Shown piece by piece: positions 23,701 to 36,140 of a DNA stretch of 64,000 nt. Every line of letters begins with the position of its first letter. Within the stretch, counting starts at the first letter, position 1. The stretch comes from Bugulina stolonifera (taxonomy: Eukaryota > Bryozoa > Gymnolaemata > Cheilostomatida > Bugulidae), in NCBI GenBank assembly GCA_935421135.1, contig OW285195.1, forward strand, positions 16,196,158-16,260,157, written 5' to 3'. Under the pieces are notes generated by a model. The model was not told the origin of the DNA, ran no database searches, and worked only from the letters and a program-made list of their open reading frames with translations. The translations under genes and the position numbers were made by a program.

Positions 23701-26700
23701 CTCACTACCTATCTGATAATCTGATTATTATCTGTATGTATGACAGTATGCACTGCACGTGGTAGCCTCAGGAACCTAAGAGGTCGGTCGACCACTTAAC
23801 TTGGGCATCGGTTCTGTGTCACCTCGACCTGTACACTTAGGTATGAAAAGATCTATTTTTACATTTACATTGTGAGAGGTGAACCAGATATTAACCTGGT
23901 GATAGCCGTGCACCGTTGTGTGTCAACGTGGTAGTGTGACTTACGTATCTCACAGAGACGGCACTCTCCGTTCCTGGAGGTGCATTGAATCCTTCCTCCG
24001 CTACAAGTGGCACTTCACCTTGTCGGTGTAGTAATACCCTCACTCCAGCCTGTTTACTCAGTACAGGAACGTACATGGGCTGGTTGATAAACAGTGTCAA
24101 ACTAAGTCCTGGTAATAGATATACATGCAGAGGTGAGCTTGAATAGCCAATCAGTGTGTAGCTACTATACCAGCGTACGTTGTGTGTAACGTTTGTTAGA
24201 TCCAGATAACGTACATAATATGTACTTGTATATAGTGAACATAAGTTAAGGTCTACCGTGTGTATCACAGCAAAGTAGCAATGTATAGTCTATAGTCTGC
24301 AGCCATATTACATACCAAATGCAGAACCTGGACTTGTTACCTTTGCCACCTGCTCATCCATACCACTGTTGAACGTGTAGCAGTTCCCAAACTCTCTATC
24401 GTAGAACTGGTAGAAATCACTGCAACAATGGTATAACGTAGTGCTCGCGCATAGCATAGTGTGTTGTACACACGTACAAAGTAACCTAATGTACGTACTT
24501 GTGTATACTCTACAATTAAATAGTCTCTTAGTCACTGCTAAATTCGTATATTGTAATTGAGTTTGGTGTCAGGCAGGCATATCATATGTTTGGTAGTACA
24601 ATTGTATAGGACAAGAGTATTTCACAATCATAGAGCTAGGTTAGAGCTGTAAGTGACCGATTTGCTTAAAACCACAATGGACCCACATTTACTCCCTAGA
24701 AAAGCACGTAACACAACAGTCATATTACAGTGTATGCCATAACGTAACAGTTGTACTATATCGTAACGTAACATATCATATCGTGTTGAAACATATCATT
24801 ATACCATAACGTAGCATAAAATCACACTGTGTTGTTTTGTGTTGTACTCACTCTGGTGCACAAGTCCTGCCCTGGAATGTACATTCCTGTAGCATCTCTT
24901 GAATATCATGTCCATAACCTAATAATTACATACAATGTTACTATTACATGACTGTATACCCTATAAAATTTATACAAATAATCACTTTTATGCAACGTGA
25001 TATATTTGTATACATCATGTAGAGTATGCAAATTGTTGCAATATTTGCATTTCAACCATTAAACATTATTGAGCACTTTGGCATTGGATAGATTTGTCTT
25101 CTCTTACCCCTGAGTGTGTTGTCAGATGCATAGCTTGCAATGTACTGCGTGAGGTTGAGTAGCACAGCACTCTCTGATGACATGTTTCCTGAGCCGGAGA
25201 ACCATTTCAGATTGCTACCATCTTTTGTCAGATTGGGCTTTTGATAAAATCCAACCTGAACACAGAAAGGGAAGAGTTCATGCTGATTGGTAGAACTACT
25301 AAACTCTGCACTTACATACATTTATATGCAATGTATGTGTTCACAGTTGAGGATGAAAACACAGGCGTTCCAGAGTATAGTGGATAGTTTGCTAAGAACT
25401 AACCATGTCATTAATGACCTCCAGATTGATTCCAGACAAACTATCAGCTGCTCTCTTTCTTCTCCTACTGGTGCCCCCTCCTGTCCCTAGTGGTGGTGCT
25501 GTTGATAGATCAACCCCAGTCGAGGGAGCATTAGTTCCAAATGACACCCCAGTGGTACTCCCTCGCTTAGTTGTCATTGGTGATGGTGTTGGTGAGGGTA
25601 TTGGTGGGGGAGAGGGTGTTGGTGAGGGTGTAGTAGCACTGCTCCCACCAGTTGTGGCTGTAGTCTTAGATCCGCCACCCTTAGATGATTTGTCAGTGAG
25701 GGGAGTAGTAGACACCCACCAAGGTATATTTAGTGGGTTCTCCGTTGGGTTAGACTCTATACACAATAAAGCGAGGTAGGAGGGTAAAGCAGACTATACT
25801 AGTAGTACATGTATGTGGTAGGTACATGTGAGCATAGATAGAGAGGGCAGTACACATCTGAATGAACATTGTCTTTACCTCAACATGAGGGTATTGTATT
25901 GGTACTTGCTGGTTTCTAATCTTTGCTAATTATTTATTTATTTGTAATCTGCAGCCCTGGAGTTCTATGTCCACAGTACCAACCTAGGGCTCACTCCACT
26001 ATATTACATAAAACACCCTCTGTACAACACTTAACGTGACATTTCAAAAAGACGTATACCATAACTTATGAAAGGCGTATACCATAACTTACGAAAGAAT
26101 TCGTAGAAATATTCCTGACCACCAAACATCTGATATCTGTCTGACATGATAAACTGTTCAGTCATATCGGAGAGCTCTTTGGGCAGCCGGTCTCGTCTGA
26201 ACTGGTTGTGATTACAAAAGGTCACAGCTGGGAACTTAAGTACATCAAACGTCAACTGAAATAAGCCATTAGGTAGAAGATATAAACTACGTAGCTGGTA
26301 TGAGCTAAGGGGCTTATCAACGTCTAAACTCTAAGAGACCAGAGGAATTCTCTGTGTTCCTGTCATGAGACAATGCAAGGGGGGATAGTTTGCTGGGGTT
26401 CATCCTAGTCTATCACCAAGGTGGTGTTTGTCACTGTATCTTTTTACTTGACATTGAGCTTCTCAGCTCTTAGCAGAGTATTTAACTGGATAATAGTGAC
26501 AGTCCAGTACAGTGACGGCCATTTACATAAACAGCCATACAATATGATACTTGTTCTAAATCGTGGTACATATATGGTGTGGTATACATGTACTGTTTAT
26601 GTCTATCATTTACATGTATTTAATATACAAGTCGACCAACATACATGGATAATGTATTATAATACAATGTACTATGTAAACAGCCATCTACATTCTAAAT

Positions 26701-28391
26701 AAATGCATGTGTGTACGTATTGAGTCAAATAATATACCACCACATGCTGGTTCCCTGTTGTAGTTGTCAGCACATGTCAAGTGTAAGCTTACTCTGCACT
26801 GCTGATGATGTCCGTGTGTAAATATAACACAATGTTAGAATATACATTATTTTGGTGTACAACATTATAACGGACAGACAGCGATAGTACATGTACATTC
26901 AGCTTACCTCTATATCTGTAGCTGTCTCATACTTCATATAGGTTCTCACCAACCTCTGACTGAAGTATATAAAGAATCCAACACCAGCAAGGAATAGCAG
27001 AGTCCAGAAAACTTTGGCCAGAATAAACTTGTGTCTTACTATCTGCAAGGAGAAGGGGATGGGGTGAGTTGTGATACTATTACGTTACAATGTAATTGTA
27101 CCAAAGCTTAACATTAGTGCTGGTATGCACATGTAAATAGACTATATAGAAATAAATAGGATGATATATTATATTAACCTACTTGCGTAGTTTAAATGTA
27201 CATGTATATAACTGTATACTAATAATATTATATCTACATGTGTTATATATTTCATAAGTTTGTTATATATTACTTTAATATAATATATTATGATATATAT
27301 TACACTAATATTATATGTACATGTACATTATATTTTATGTTATACTATAGTTGAAGTAGATGAGGTACAGAACAATTGTTATTACAGTAGCTTGCACAAT
27401 TTTGTTAAAAGACTGGACCTTGCATTCCTGTATATTTACACATAATGCCCATGTCTGCATTATTTTTTACGTGGATATAACAAAGTATGGTTTATTTGGT
27501 TTATGTGCATATCTTCGGGAGTGCGTGTGTTCACCTTAGGGGTGCATGTGCTTACCTTAGGGGTGCATGTGCTTACCTTAGGGGTACGTGTGTTTACCTT
27601 AGGGGGTGCGTGTGTTTACCTTAGGGGGTGCGTGTGCTTACCTTAGGGGGTGCGTGTGCTTACCTTAGGGGGTACGTGTGCTTACCTTAGGGGGTACGTG
27701 TGCTTACTTTAGGGGGTGCATGTGCTTACCTTAGGGGTACGTGTGTTTACCTTAGGGGGTACGTGTGCTTACCTTAGGGGGTGCGTGTGCTTACCTTAGG
27801 GGGTGCGTGTGCTTACCTTAGGGGGTACGTGTGCTTACCTTAGGGGGTACGTGTGCTTACCTTAGGGGGTACGTGTGCTTACTTCAGGGGGTGCATGTGC
27901 TTACCTTAGGGGTACGTGTGTTTACCTTAGGGGGTACGTGTGCTTACCTTAGGGGGTGCATGTGCTTACCTTAGGGGTACGTGTGTTTACCTTAGGGGGT
28001 GCGTGTGCTTACCTTAGGGGGTGCGTGTGCTTACCTTAGGGGGTACGTGTGCTTACTTTAGGGGGTGCATGTGCTTACCTTAGGGGTACGTGTGTTTACC
28101 TTAGGGGGTACGTGTGCTTACCTTAGGGGGTGCGTGTGCTTACCTTAGGGGGTGCGTGTGCTTACCTTAGGGGGTACGTGTGCTTACCTTAGGGGGTACG
28201 TGTGCTTACTTTAGGGGGTGTGTGTGCTTACCTTAGGGGGTACGTGTGCTTACCTTAGGGGGTGCGTGTGCACTGGAATTCTCTGAGAACTCATTCAACA
28301 CCTCCTTCAGCTCGTCTCTCATCTTGACTCTTCTTTTTAAAGACTCTATCGACATGTCATACTTCTCTCCTCTCTCCTTCCTCTGTGTTCC
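20718..28391 (-). CDS. DEG/ENaC-family cation channel B
   Basis: Exons on the minus strand: 28391-28254, 27042-26908, 26255-26093, 25756-25404, 25255-25108, 24918-24852, 24419-24316, 24108-23945, 23533-23423, 23167-23062, 22228-22095, 21565-21513, 21259-21172, 20879-20718. All phases agree; from the ATG at 28355 the product is 629 residues. A further 5' exon at 29608-29564 is possible. Landmarks: EFSENSSAHAPPK (HG motif reads HA), TM1, FPAVTFCNHNQFR, a long Pro/Ser/Thr/Gly-rich linker (exon 25756-25404) ending in a polybasic SRRRKR site, GNCYTFNSG, Cys blocks (KTCLQKG, CSKSCPIPCWE), and GGHLGLWIGMS with the G-x-S filter. Most exon lengths equal those of channel A; the linker exon (353 versus 215 nt) and exon 12 (53 versus 65 nt) differ. 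Confidence 0.92.
21984..22055. repeat. 26-bp repeat x3 in channel B intron
   Basis: Three copies of a unit containing AGACCACACACAGTTTATTA lie just beyond the donor of the exon ending at 22095. Confidence 0.8.
22258..23000. repeat. 12-bp minisatellite, about 60 copies
   Basis: Unit GTGATACTGTAG with GTGGTACTGCAG, GATGATAGTGTA and similar variants fills most of the 833-bp intron between channel B exons 23062 and 22228. Blocks of variants recur (for example near 22609 and 22838), indicating multi-unit duplication. The period is a multiple of three and gives spurious 315- and 269-codon frames. Confidence 0.95.
26041..26100 (-). repeat. 23-bp duplication of a splice donor (2 copies)
   Basis: On the minus strand the exon end TTCTTTC|GTAAGTTATGG is followed 23 nt later by CCTTTC|ATAAGTTATGG. 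The second copy has lost the GT. Confidence 0.7.
27534..28271 (-). repeat. 21/22-bp donor-junction minisatellite, about 33 copies
   Basis: On the minus strand each unit is GTAA plus GCACACGCACCCCCTAAG. The latter equals the last 18 nt of the channel B exon that ends at 28254 (encoding AHAPPK), and GTAA is the start of the intron. The true donor is therefore followed by about 33 further donor-like CTAAG|GTAAG sites. Variants include CACGTACC, CACATGCACC and 21-nt units. Confidence 0.95.
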
Positions 28392-29563
28392 CTTAGATAC
28401 AAATAAGCATATATCTCATGTACAGATGGTATTGTATGAAATATGGTTGCTAGTACACATCTCCATAACAGTTGGTCCATTGTCCACTGTCTGTATTCTA
28501 CTTGCTTACATTTCAGATCAGCTGTGATTCAACTTGTTAATTATTGATTAATTCTAAATGACGTGGATGTTTTTTTCTTAGACAAGCTTCTTGTTGTCTG
28601 CTGCAGAGAATCCGCTAGTTGTAATCAATTTTTTGGCTAAATAATTAATGAAATATTTAAAATTAGGTGTTTAGTTTAAATAGTGGTTGTACTAATGCTT
28701 TGAAAGTAAAATTACAGTTACTGCTAACTGGCAACTGATATAATATCAATAGAATGCTGGGTGCGTATGACCAGAAAGTGCTGCCCCCTCTTCTTTAATT
28801 TACATGTGTTAGGATAGTTTGCATAAATATGCCTCAGCTCAGACTATTTTACTTGCATTACTAGCTTATTGAATCCAAATTTTCTGAGAATATCCAAATT
28901 ATAACAGACATGAACCTGTAATTTTCATGATTAGCTATAGTTGGTCTTCTAAATGCCACATTGACCTTCCACCATCCTACATCTGATAATATTCATTCAG
29001 TGTTCTGCTCAAATTACATTGTAATATGTTTGTTTCTACCAGTATGCATGTACATTGTGTAATAAAGATTTGACATCCTTACTTAGATGGAAACTACATT
29101 AGGTCATGGTTCCCTTGCCAACCAAATTGCATTTTTCAAAGTGGCGCAGCATTAAAAACATCCAAATAATAAAAATTTTATTGTTTGAACTAGTGTTTCT
29201 GTTGGCAGTGTAAGACATCTCCACCATGCCTTTACTTTACCAAGCTATAAGGTATAGAAAATGCATGAGAAATGATCAGGAATATCCGCTGAGTGGTTCT
29301 ACTCAACCTAACGCATTAATAATTGAAAATTATCCCAGAATAATTGAGTAGATTATCACCACCTGTATAATACAAGTGAAGTAGACATGCAACAAAACGT
29401 TGAATACAGCAATCATGGAATTATTACGTTACATTTGGTAGAATAATGTAGGCTATGAATTTCTGCCAATTCTTTAACCCACCTACACCTGTAACCATTA
29501 TTCGTAATCTAAATAACATTGCGTACTGCGTTGTGCTTCTATTGGAGTTATAGCTGCTTTTAC

Positions 29564-29608
29564 TCTAGTGCAAATCTCGCCATGAATTCCTTCGGGTGTG
29601 AATATCAT
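29564..29608 (-). CDS. Candidate extra 5' exon of channel B, or remnant of a third channel
   Basis: Fifteen codons from an ATG at 29608 end in GEICTR, directly followed by GTAAAA as a possible donor in phase 0, which fits the acceptor at 28391. The peptide with its downstream continuation (ICTRVKAAI) resembles the N-terminus of channel A (VCTRLKAAL). It could be the real start of channel B or a decayed copy of a paralogue's first exon. Confidence 0.4.
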
Positions 29609-31324
29609 TGGATAGACAATGTTGTGTGTAGATGCTGCTAGGTAACATATCCACAATCCGTACCAATTTATCCATGGTATTACCTGGTGACACAGAACCT
29701 ATATACAGGCGGATATTGCAAATGTTGTTGTGTCATTTAGATTGTTGGCGTCCAATAGTTTATATAACACAAAATCTATATGTGTGTGGGCTTTATAAAT
29801 AATGTAATAATTTATGATATAATAATAACAATATCGGATATTTATGAAGGAAATAACAAGGGCACTCCCTTGATATTACCATCTATCAGTCTTACTCACT
29901 GCTTATTAAAATAAAAGGAAATTTGAAAACTCAATTACTTTGAACCTGACCAAGCGGGAGATTCCTTTATATACTAAATAATTGATCGTGAATTACTTTG
30001 CACTGCATGCTTGTTTCTTCTCATCTATTGCAGACATTTTCTACCACATGATATGGGCCTGCCCAGTTCACATGCACCGACATATTGAACATACCGACAT
30101 ATGCTATACATTCATATTACAGGAGTTTACTTGCATAGTCTCTGTTCTGTAGCTTAATAGTGTGAGCTATTATAGTAATGTAAGAATGTTATTAATATTA
30201 TATTATAATATTATATTATAATAATATAATATGTCACAAGTCATGTAGCATTAACTTTTTCAGGTTTCTCTTTATATTAAAATTTCATCACTGATTATTC
30301 AAAGATGACAATTAGGACATACGCACCTGCTATTGAAAGATTATACCATCAGATTCTTTCCCACTGTTAATCTCAATCTTTAAGACTTGGTGATTCTGTA
30401 AATGAATATGAATAGTAGTATACAATAAACTAGGGAAGGGAGTTGTTTCATCCTACCAGTAGGAATATCTGAATAATAAAGTACATATACATACATGTAC
30501 TTGTACATACATGTACAAGTACATGTATGTACAAGTACATGTATGTACATATACATACATGTACTTGTATGTAGTAGTAAAACAGACATTTCACATGACA
30601 TAATATTCATCAGTCCACAATATGAAATTTTATTAGGTTATGCGCTTTTGGTTATGTTAAAATTTGATAGAGTTTGTGTAACTAAAATTAGACAATGTAT
30701 CCTAGAGTTACCATGAGAGTGTATAGTATATTCTATAATGATGTACTAATACCCCACCTGTTGTTATACTCAGAATGTAGAGTGTTTGGAATAGCACTCA
30801 GTAGATAGCACCTGCCTCTCTCTAAACTGAATAATGTGTGTCTGTTTCATATATATTAATACTACACATTGTATATGTATATATGCATATACTTGTATAT
30901 ACATGTACATACATAGTATATTCATATAGACATGCATATAATTATTATTAATTATTTATATTTATATACATGTATATTGTAGATAGTATGTCACCACCTT
31001 AACATTAAAGTTGACTTTGTATTGACATCAATTTGATATATTTATATGTATAAATAGTTTAGTGAAAGCAATTAGTAGATATTGTCAAGATGTTAATAAA
31101 AGCAGGTATAGCTCTAAAACTGAATTTTACTAATTGACAAGCCCTTAGCTGCAGGTCATCTAATGTGAACATTGTTCCTTGAGAATTATATAGAATTGTG
31201 TCTTTATGTAATATTATGTAACGATGTCATGAATTACATGTACAGTATTTAGGTGACCATCTATATACAATATTAAATTATATATACATGTAAGTACATG
31301 TGATAGCTTATCTAATCATAATTA

Positions 31325-31720
31325 TGTGCTGTACATGTACTAGCTTTATGATGTAGGATATATATGCTGTACATGTACTAGCTATATGATGTAGGATACA
31401 CATGCTGTACATGTACTAGCTATATGATGTAGGATATATATGCTGTACATGTACTAGCTGTATGATGTAGGATATATATGCTGTACATGTACTACCTATA
31501 TAATGTAGGATATATATGCTGTACATGTACTAGCTATATGATGTAGGATATAATTTATATGCTGTACATGTACTAGCTATATGATGTAGGATATATATGC
31601 TGTACATGTACTAGCTATATGATGTAGGATATATTTATATGCTGTACATGTACTAGCTGTATGATGTAGGATATATATGCTGTACATGTACTAGCTATAT
31701 GATGTAGGATATACACATGT
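31325..31720. repeat. About 37-bp tandem repeat, about 11 copies
   Basis: Units carry TGCTGTACATGTACTAGC and ATGATGTAGGATATA with small length variation. Confidence 0.93.
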
Positions 31721-32041
31721 AGGTACTACAGTAGCTTATAACAGATACAGCTAGTGATCAACTACTTGTAGTATGACTATTTACTTTCTATTGTATATTA
31801 TTACAAAGAATATAGTCCTCAGTGCGTGGATCTATCATTATTTATTATATTCTTATACGTAAATATAAATGCAACCTAATGGTATACATAATATATTTAT
31901 ACTCTATATAAGGTTATTACATTACTAGTTCACTGTAAAGTATTTCTGAGATATACATGTATATTGCTGTTATCAGGTGAAGTCTAATTGTTTCACATAA
32001 TATGTGATAACTCAGTTATATTACTATCCATTAACAACTAG

Positions 32042-32115
32042 CTATAAATAAGCCAAAGTTGTCCTCTCTCTCTCAACAGATTGAGAGAGGACTATTTAAT
32101 TATGATCAACAGCTT
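32042..32115. mobile_element. Foldback element, diverged copy
   Basis: AAGTTGTCCTCTCTCTCTC and GATTGAGAGAGGACTATTTA form imperfect inverted arms followed by ATTATGATCAACAGCTT, matching the family represented at 19148. Confidence 0.6.
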
Positions 32116-32285
32116 CTGCTTGCCTATGCTATGTAGCCACATAATCACAAAACAAGAAATAATTTTATTATTTTTGCAAAGAGATGAAATAAAGTTTCTA
32201 AGAGTGGTACAATATTCTATACATGTATATCTGCAGAAGCTGTTGACTATTGTACAAGACTAGTGTAGTTATTTTATTATAAAAT

Positions 32286-32352
32286 GAGCAACTCCTGATG
32301 ACTAAATTATAACAGGACTGTCCTGTTATAATTTAGTCATCAGGAGTTGCTC
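32286..32352. repeat. Perfect 67-nt palindrome (33-nt arms, 1-nt centre)
   Basis: The left arm starts GAGCAACTCCTGATGACTAA and ends at 32318; a single T at 32319 is the spacer; the right arm 32320-32352 is the exact reverse complement. No mismatch found by eye. Confidence 0.95.
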
Positions 32353-32599
32353 TCCCTCTGTTTATACTATTCTATAATAGCAGAGTGCTAAAAGCTAATA
32401 CTCAGCATTGCATGAAGGTCAGCTGTTGATTTTATTTCTAGGTTTAATTTGGTTAGAGAAGACAACTTTAATCTAATGTTGTTATAACCTGCAAGTGTAG
32501 ACAACTCTTTAAGCAAACCTTTTGAACTATAGTAGCTGTACATCCCATTCTATCAATCACATTACCCACCAACTGCTACAATATCATAATAATTATGTA

Positions 32600-34418
32600 A
32601 TCATTGGAAACAGGGGTTTATTTATTTCACAACAGTGGGCTCAAACCTAGCTAATCAGCTGCCAACACCGGTCTCTAATTTCACTGATTATTTGGATTTG
32701 GAGAATCTGACCTCCACACCAAAATTTGTTTTTTATGAAATTGAAAGCAATGATATATTACCAATTATTGATACCTTGGATACAAAAAAAGCCACTGGTT
32801 ATGATAAAATTCTAGCAAGAACTCTGAAGGAAAATAAATTAACCATAACTCCAATTCTAGTGTTTTTAACAAACTTGATTATAAAAACATCAATTTTTCC
32901 TGACTGTCTAAAAATTGCGCGTGTTGCTCCAATTTTCAAAAAGGGTGATAGAACAGATTGTAATAATTACAGACCAATCTCAATCTTAAGTGCCATATCA
33001 AAAATTATTGAAAAAGTTTTAACTTCCCAAATATCACATTTTATGGAATTACACAATTTATTTACAGAAAGCCAACATGGTTTTAGAAAAGGAAGGAATA
33101 CCGCTGGAGCAATTAACATCCTTATGGAACAGCTTTATGAAAATTTCAACTCTAGCGCAATAACCCAAGGAATATTTTTAGACTTTTCAAAAGCTTTCGA
33201 CACTATTAATCACCAAATTTTAATTGGCAAATTACCCTTTTACAGATTTTCCCTTCGTGCTACAAAAACTATAGAAAGCTATCTTAAAAATAGAAAACAA
33301 TTTGTGTATTTTAACAACTGCGCATCAAACATGCGGGAAATCACTATCGGCGTCCCACAGGGCTCAATTCTGGGGCCATTACTTTTTCTTATCTATATCA
33401 ATGACCTTTTAAAAGCAGCCCCCTGTCTCAATTATATACTCTATGCTGATGATATAAATATTTTCTCCACCGACCCGCAAATTTTAAACAAAGAAATTGT
33501 CAATATTGAAAACTGGTGCATAGCCAACAAGCTGGCTTTAAATTACTCCAAAACTTTCCAAGCACTTTTCAAAGCACCAAACAAACAATTTAAACAGTCA
33601 CAGTACACTGTGAAAATGAATAATACCCCTCTGGAATTTAAAAATGAAACAAAATTTCTTGGGATCACCCTCGATGCTAACATTACTTTCAAACCACATT
33701 TGGCTTTACTTTATCGAAAACTGAAGCTTATTTTATTAATGATGAAAGCTGTACGATCATTCTTTAACCAAAAAACAATGGTGGAACTTTATTATGCTTT
33801 TTTTATCCTCATCTTTTATATGAAATCGAATTCTGGGGGCATGCGAATAAGACCGCGCTTAAACGCATGGCAATCCTCCAGAAAGCAACTGTTAGAGTAA
33901 TTTTAAACATTAAACCGAGAGATCATGTCACCTCTCATTTTAAAACCCTAAAAATCATGCCAATTAAAATGCTTTTTGAATTTGCCACTTTAAAACTACT
34001 ACTTAAAACCTTTCCTCCAGAATTTTTATTTTCACTGATGACAAAAAGCCATCACAAGACACGGCACAACAAAGCCTTAAAACAAAGAAAGCCAACAACA
34101 AACGAGGTGAGAGGTCCTTGTTGAACACAGGAATTGTCCTGTACAACAAGTACCTAATGGGGGTGGAGACTGGCACCGCTGCCTGTCGCATGGATGGTCT
34201 GGCTGCCCTCATGTGGGGGGTCGCTTAGGGCCGGTGGAGGCTGCATGTCCCTGCCGTCCTTGCGTGGGGTGGTTCTGAGGCGGTGAAGAGCTTTTTAGTT
34301 GGGCAGCCTTTTCTCTAGCTTCGGGCTATCTGGTTTGTCCCTTTGCTTTTTTATATGTCTTTTTAATACCTTTTATATCTTTCAAAAATAGCAATAAACG
34401 CACTAGAAAAAAAAGGGG
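32600..34418 (+). mobile_element. 5'-truncated non-LTR retrotransposon (jockey/CR1/L2-like)
   Basis: Contains one reverse-transcriptase open frame (next entry), a second overlapping frame for its C-terminal end, and a 3' tail with GCAATAAACG followed by an A-run ending about 34418. An in-frame stop just upstream of 32600 and the absence of an endonuclease region show 5' truncation, as is usual for LINE insertions. It lies between the channel B and kinase genes, its 3' end only about 50 bp from the kinase stop codon. Confidence 0.88.
32612..34124 (+). pseudogene. Reverse transcriptase of non-LTR element, frameshifted
   Basis: Motifs in order: IARVAPIFKKGD, NNYRPISILSAISKIIEKV, HGFRKGRNTAGAI, FLDFSKAFDTINH, GVPQGSILGPLLFLIYINDL, YADDINIF (catalytic YADD), and KFLGITLD. 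The first frame runs to 33900, but its last 30 or so codons are out of register: family-like sequence continues in the +1 frame from about 33800 to 34124, pointing to a single-base loss in a T-run near 33790-33800. No ATG near the start, and the endonuclease is missing. Non-functional as an autonomous element. Confidence 0.9.
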
Positions 34419-34979
34419 ATACAAAAAAGGACAGCCAATATAAATGATGTATATTATGATGTAATTATAATATATAATGGTCTAGTGAAGTGTTCCACTC
34501 TGTGGATGTTGCTCTCTTCTGAGGGTCAAAGTTCAACACGGCTTTATATAATGTCTGATTAGGACCAACTTTTTGGAGTGTTCTTGGGAGTTTGTTTTCA
34601 ATGATGTCTTTAGGCACTAGAGTTCCCTTGTGCTTCACCACCTCTGTGTAAGGTACTTCACCTGTAGAAGTCATTGATAGTTTTACCTGTTCATAATTAA
34701 TTCAATTGATGTGTAGGTGGGATAGTTTGCTCATGCACATGCCCATAGCTGTTGATTAGCCTATGTGTATGTAGTATTTAATAGGATCCAATGCTATGCA
34801 AGGTTCTCTGTCCCTCCTAACAGAATTAATCATTCCAACAACAGTTGAACCCTCAGTTGTTCATTGTAAGGTTAGCCTTCTAAGTTTTATGTACAGCTGA
34901 CTGTTTATGAAAGTCACAAGTTGTAAATACTGAGATCGTAGCAAATGGAACATGAAAGGCGATACCACACGCTGTGGAG

Positions 34980-35075
34980 GTAAAAGTTTGAGATATCACT
35001 GATACACCAGTGATATCTCCAGTGATATCTCCAGTGACATCTCCACTGATATCTCCGGTGATATCTCCAGTGGGA
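34980..35075. repeat. 12-bp tandem repeat in kinase intron
   Basis: About seven copies of CCAGTGATATCT variants lie just downstream (minus sense) of the APE-containing exon. Confidence 0.8.
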
Positions 35076-36034
35076 AAGTAGAGTTAGTAGAAGGAGCATA
35101 GGAATAAGTGTTGACCTACCTGTCATAACCTGGAGTGCTGTGACACCCATAGACCACATGTCTGCTGCCTTGGAGGGAGCCGCTCTGTGCAATAACTCGG
35201 GAGCTCTGTATAATGGAGTGCCTACAATATCAACCATTGTACCAGCTATCCTTCCATCTGATGTCGAGAATGGCATGACACACAAAGTGAAGGAACGACA
35301 TGCGGAGGATAAGGAGTGGTTAGTGAGATCACACTAGACCTCTGTAGTGGTAACTCGTGAGAGCTAATGCCTACTCACCTGACCAGGGACTCCGTGAGTG
35401 TGCCATATCCTTGAGATCCTCCGTTAAATTAGACAGACCAAAGTCGGCTAGCTTCCCGCAGTCATGTCGAACCTGAGAAGACAATGTATTGGTGAAACCA
35501 GAGCATTGAGGACGTAGTGATGCAGGACATTGAGGACGTAGTGATGCAGAGTCTCTTATTGAGCTCCATTTCACCAATACCACCTGTTGGGTGATTTGAT
35601 GGACAGGTGAACCTTACCAATATGTTGTGTGGCTTGATGTCTAAGTGGATCAACTCTTTCTTATGAAGGTAGATCAGTCCACGCACGGAGTCTTTAAGAA
35701 TTTTCAGGAGATCTTTTTGCTGTGGCTGAAATGCAATGCAATGTAGACTACAATATACAGACAGTAGAATTGCAATTACAGTTACAAGCGATCTGTAACG
35801 CTTTTTTCCTCAGACCACCTAAGACGAACACTTGGGTAAACTAGCGACAGGTTTGTGGAAAGTTTAGATTGCTCTGATGTGAAATCTTTCAATCATGGCA
35901 TGTGTAATTGTATCGCACTGAGTTGCTTTGTATTGCATTGCATTGCTTTGTATTGCATAGTGCAAGCCACACACAAGTCCAGTTTGTTGACTTTCAAAAC
36001 CGTTTCTTCCATTCATAACTAATTGGCTAAACTA

Positions 36035-36140
36035 AGGAAGGGAGTTGTACCATCTCTCCAGTACAAGGAATAAGGGAGTTGTACCATCTCTCCAGTACAA
36101 GGAATAAGAGAGTTGTGCCATCTCTCCAGTACAAGGAATA
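36035..36140. repeat. 37-bp tandem repeat x3 in kinase intron
   Basis: Units contain GGGAGTTGTACCATCTCTCC and AGTACAAGGAATA. Confidence 0.8.

Larger units (their letters stand above)
28392..32590. other. Region upstream of channel B, mostly non-coding
   Basis: Apart from the candidate exon at 29564-29608, I see only AT-rich DNA, TACATGTA-rich palindromic sequence at 30485-30570, the tandem array at 31325-31720 and two foldback sequences at 32042-32115 and 32286-32352. Confidence 0.65.

Noticed and set aside
25405..25779. Plus-strand 124-codon frame
   Set aside because: A shadow of the channel B linker exon, whose splice sites, phase and polybasic motif support the minus strand.
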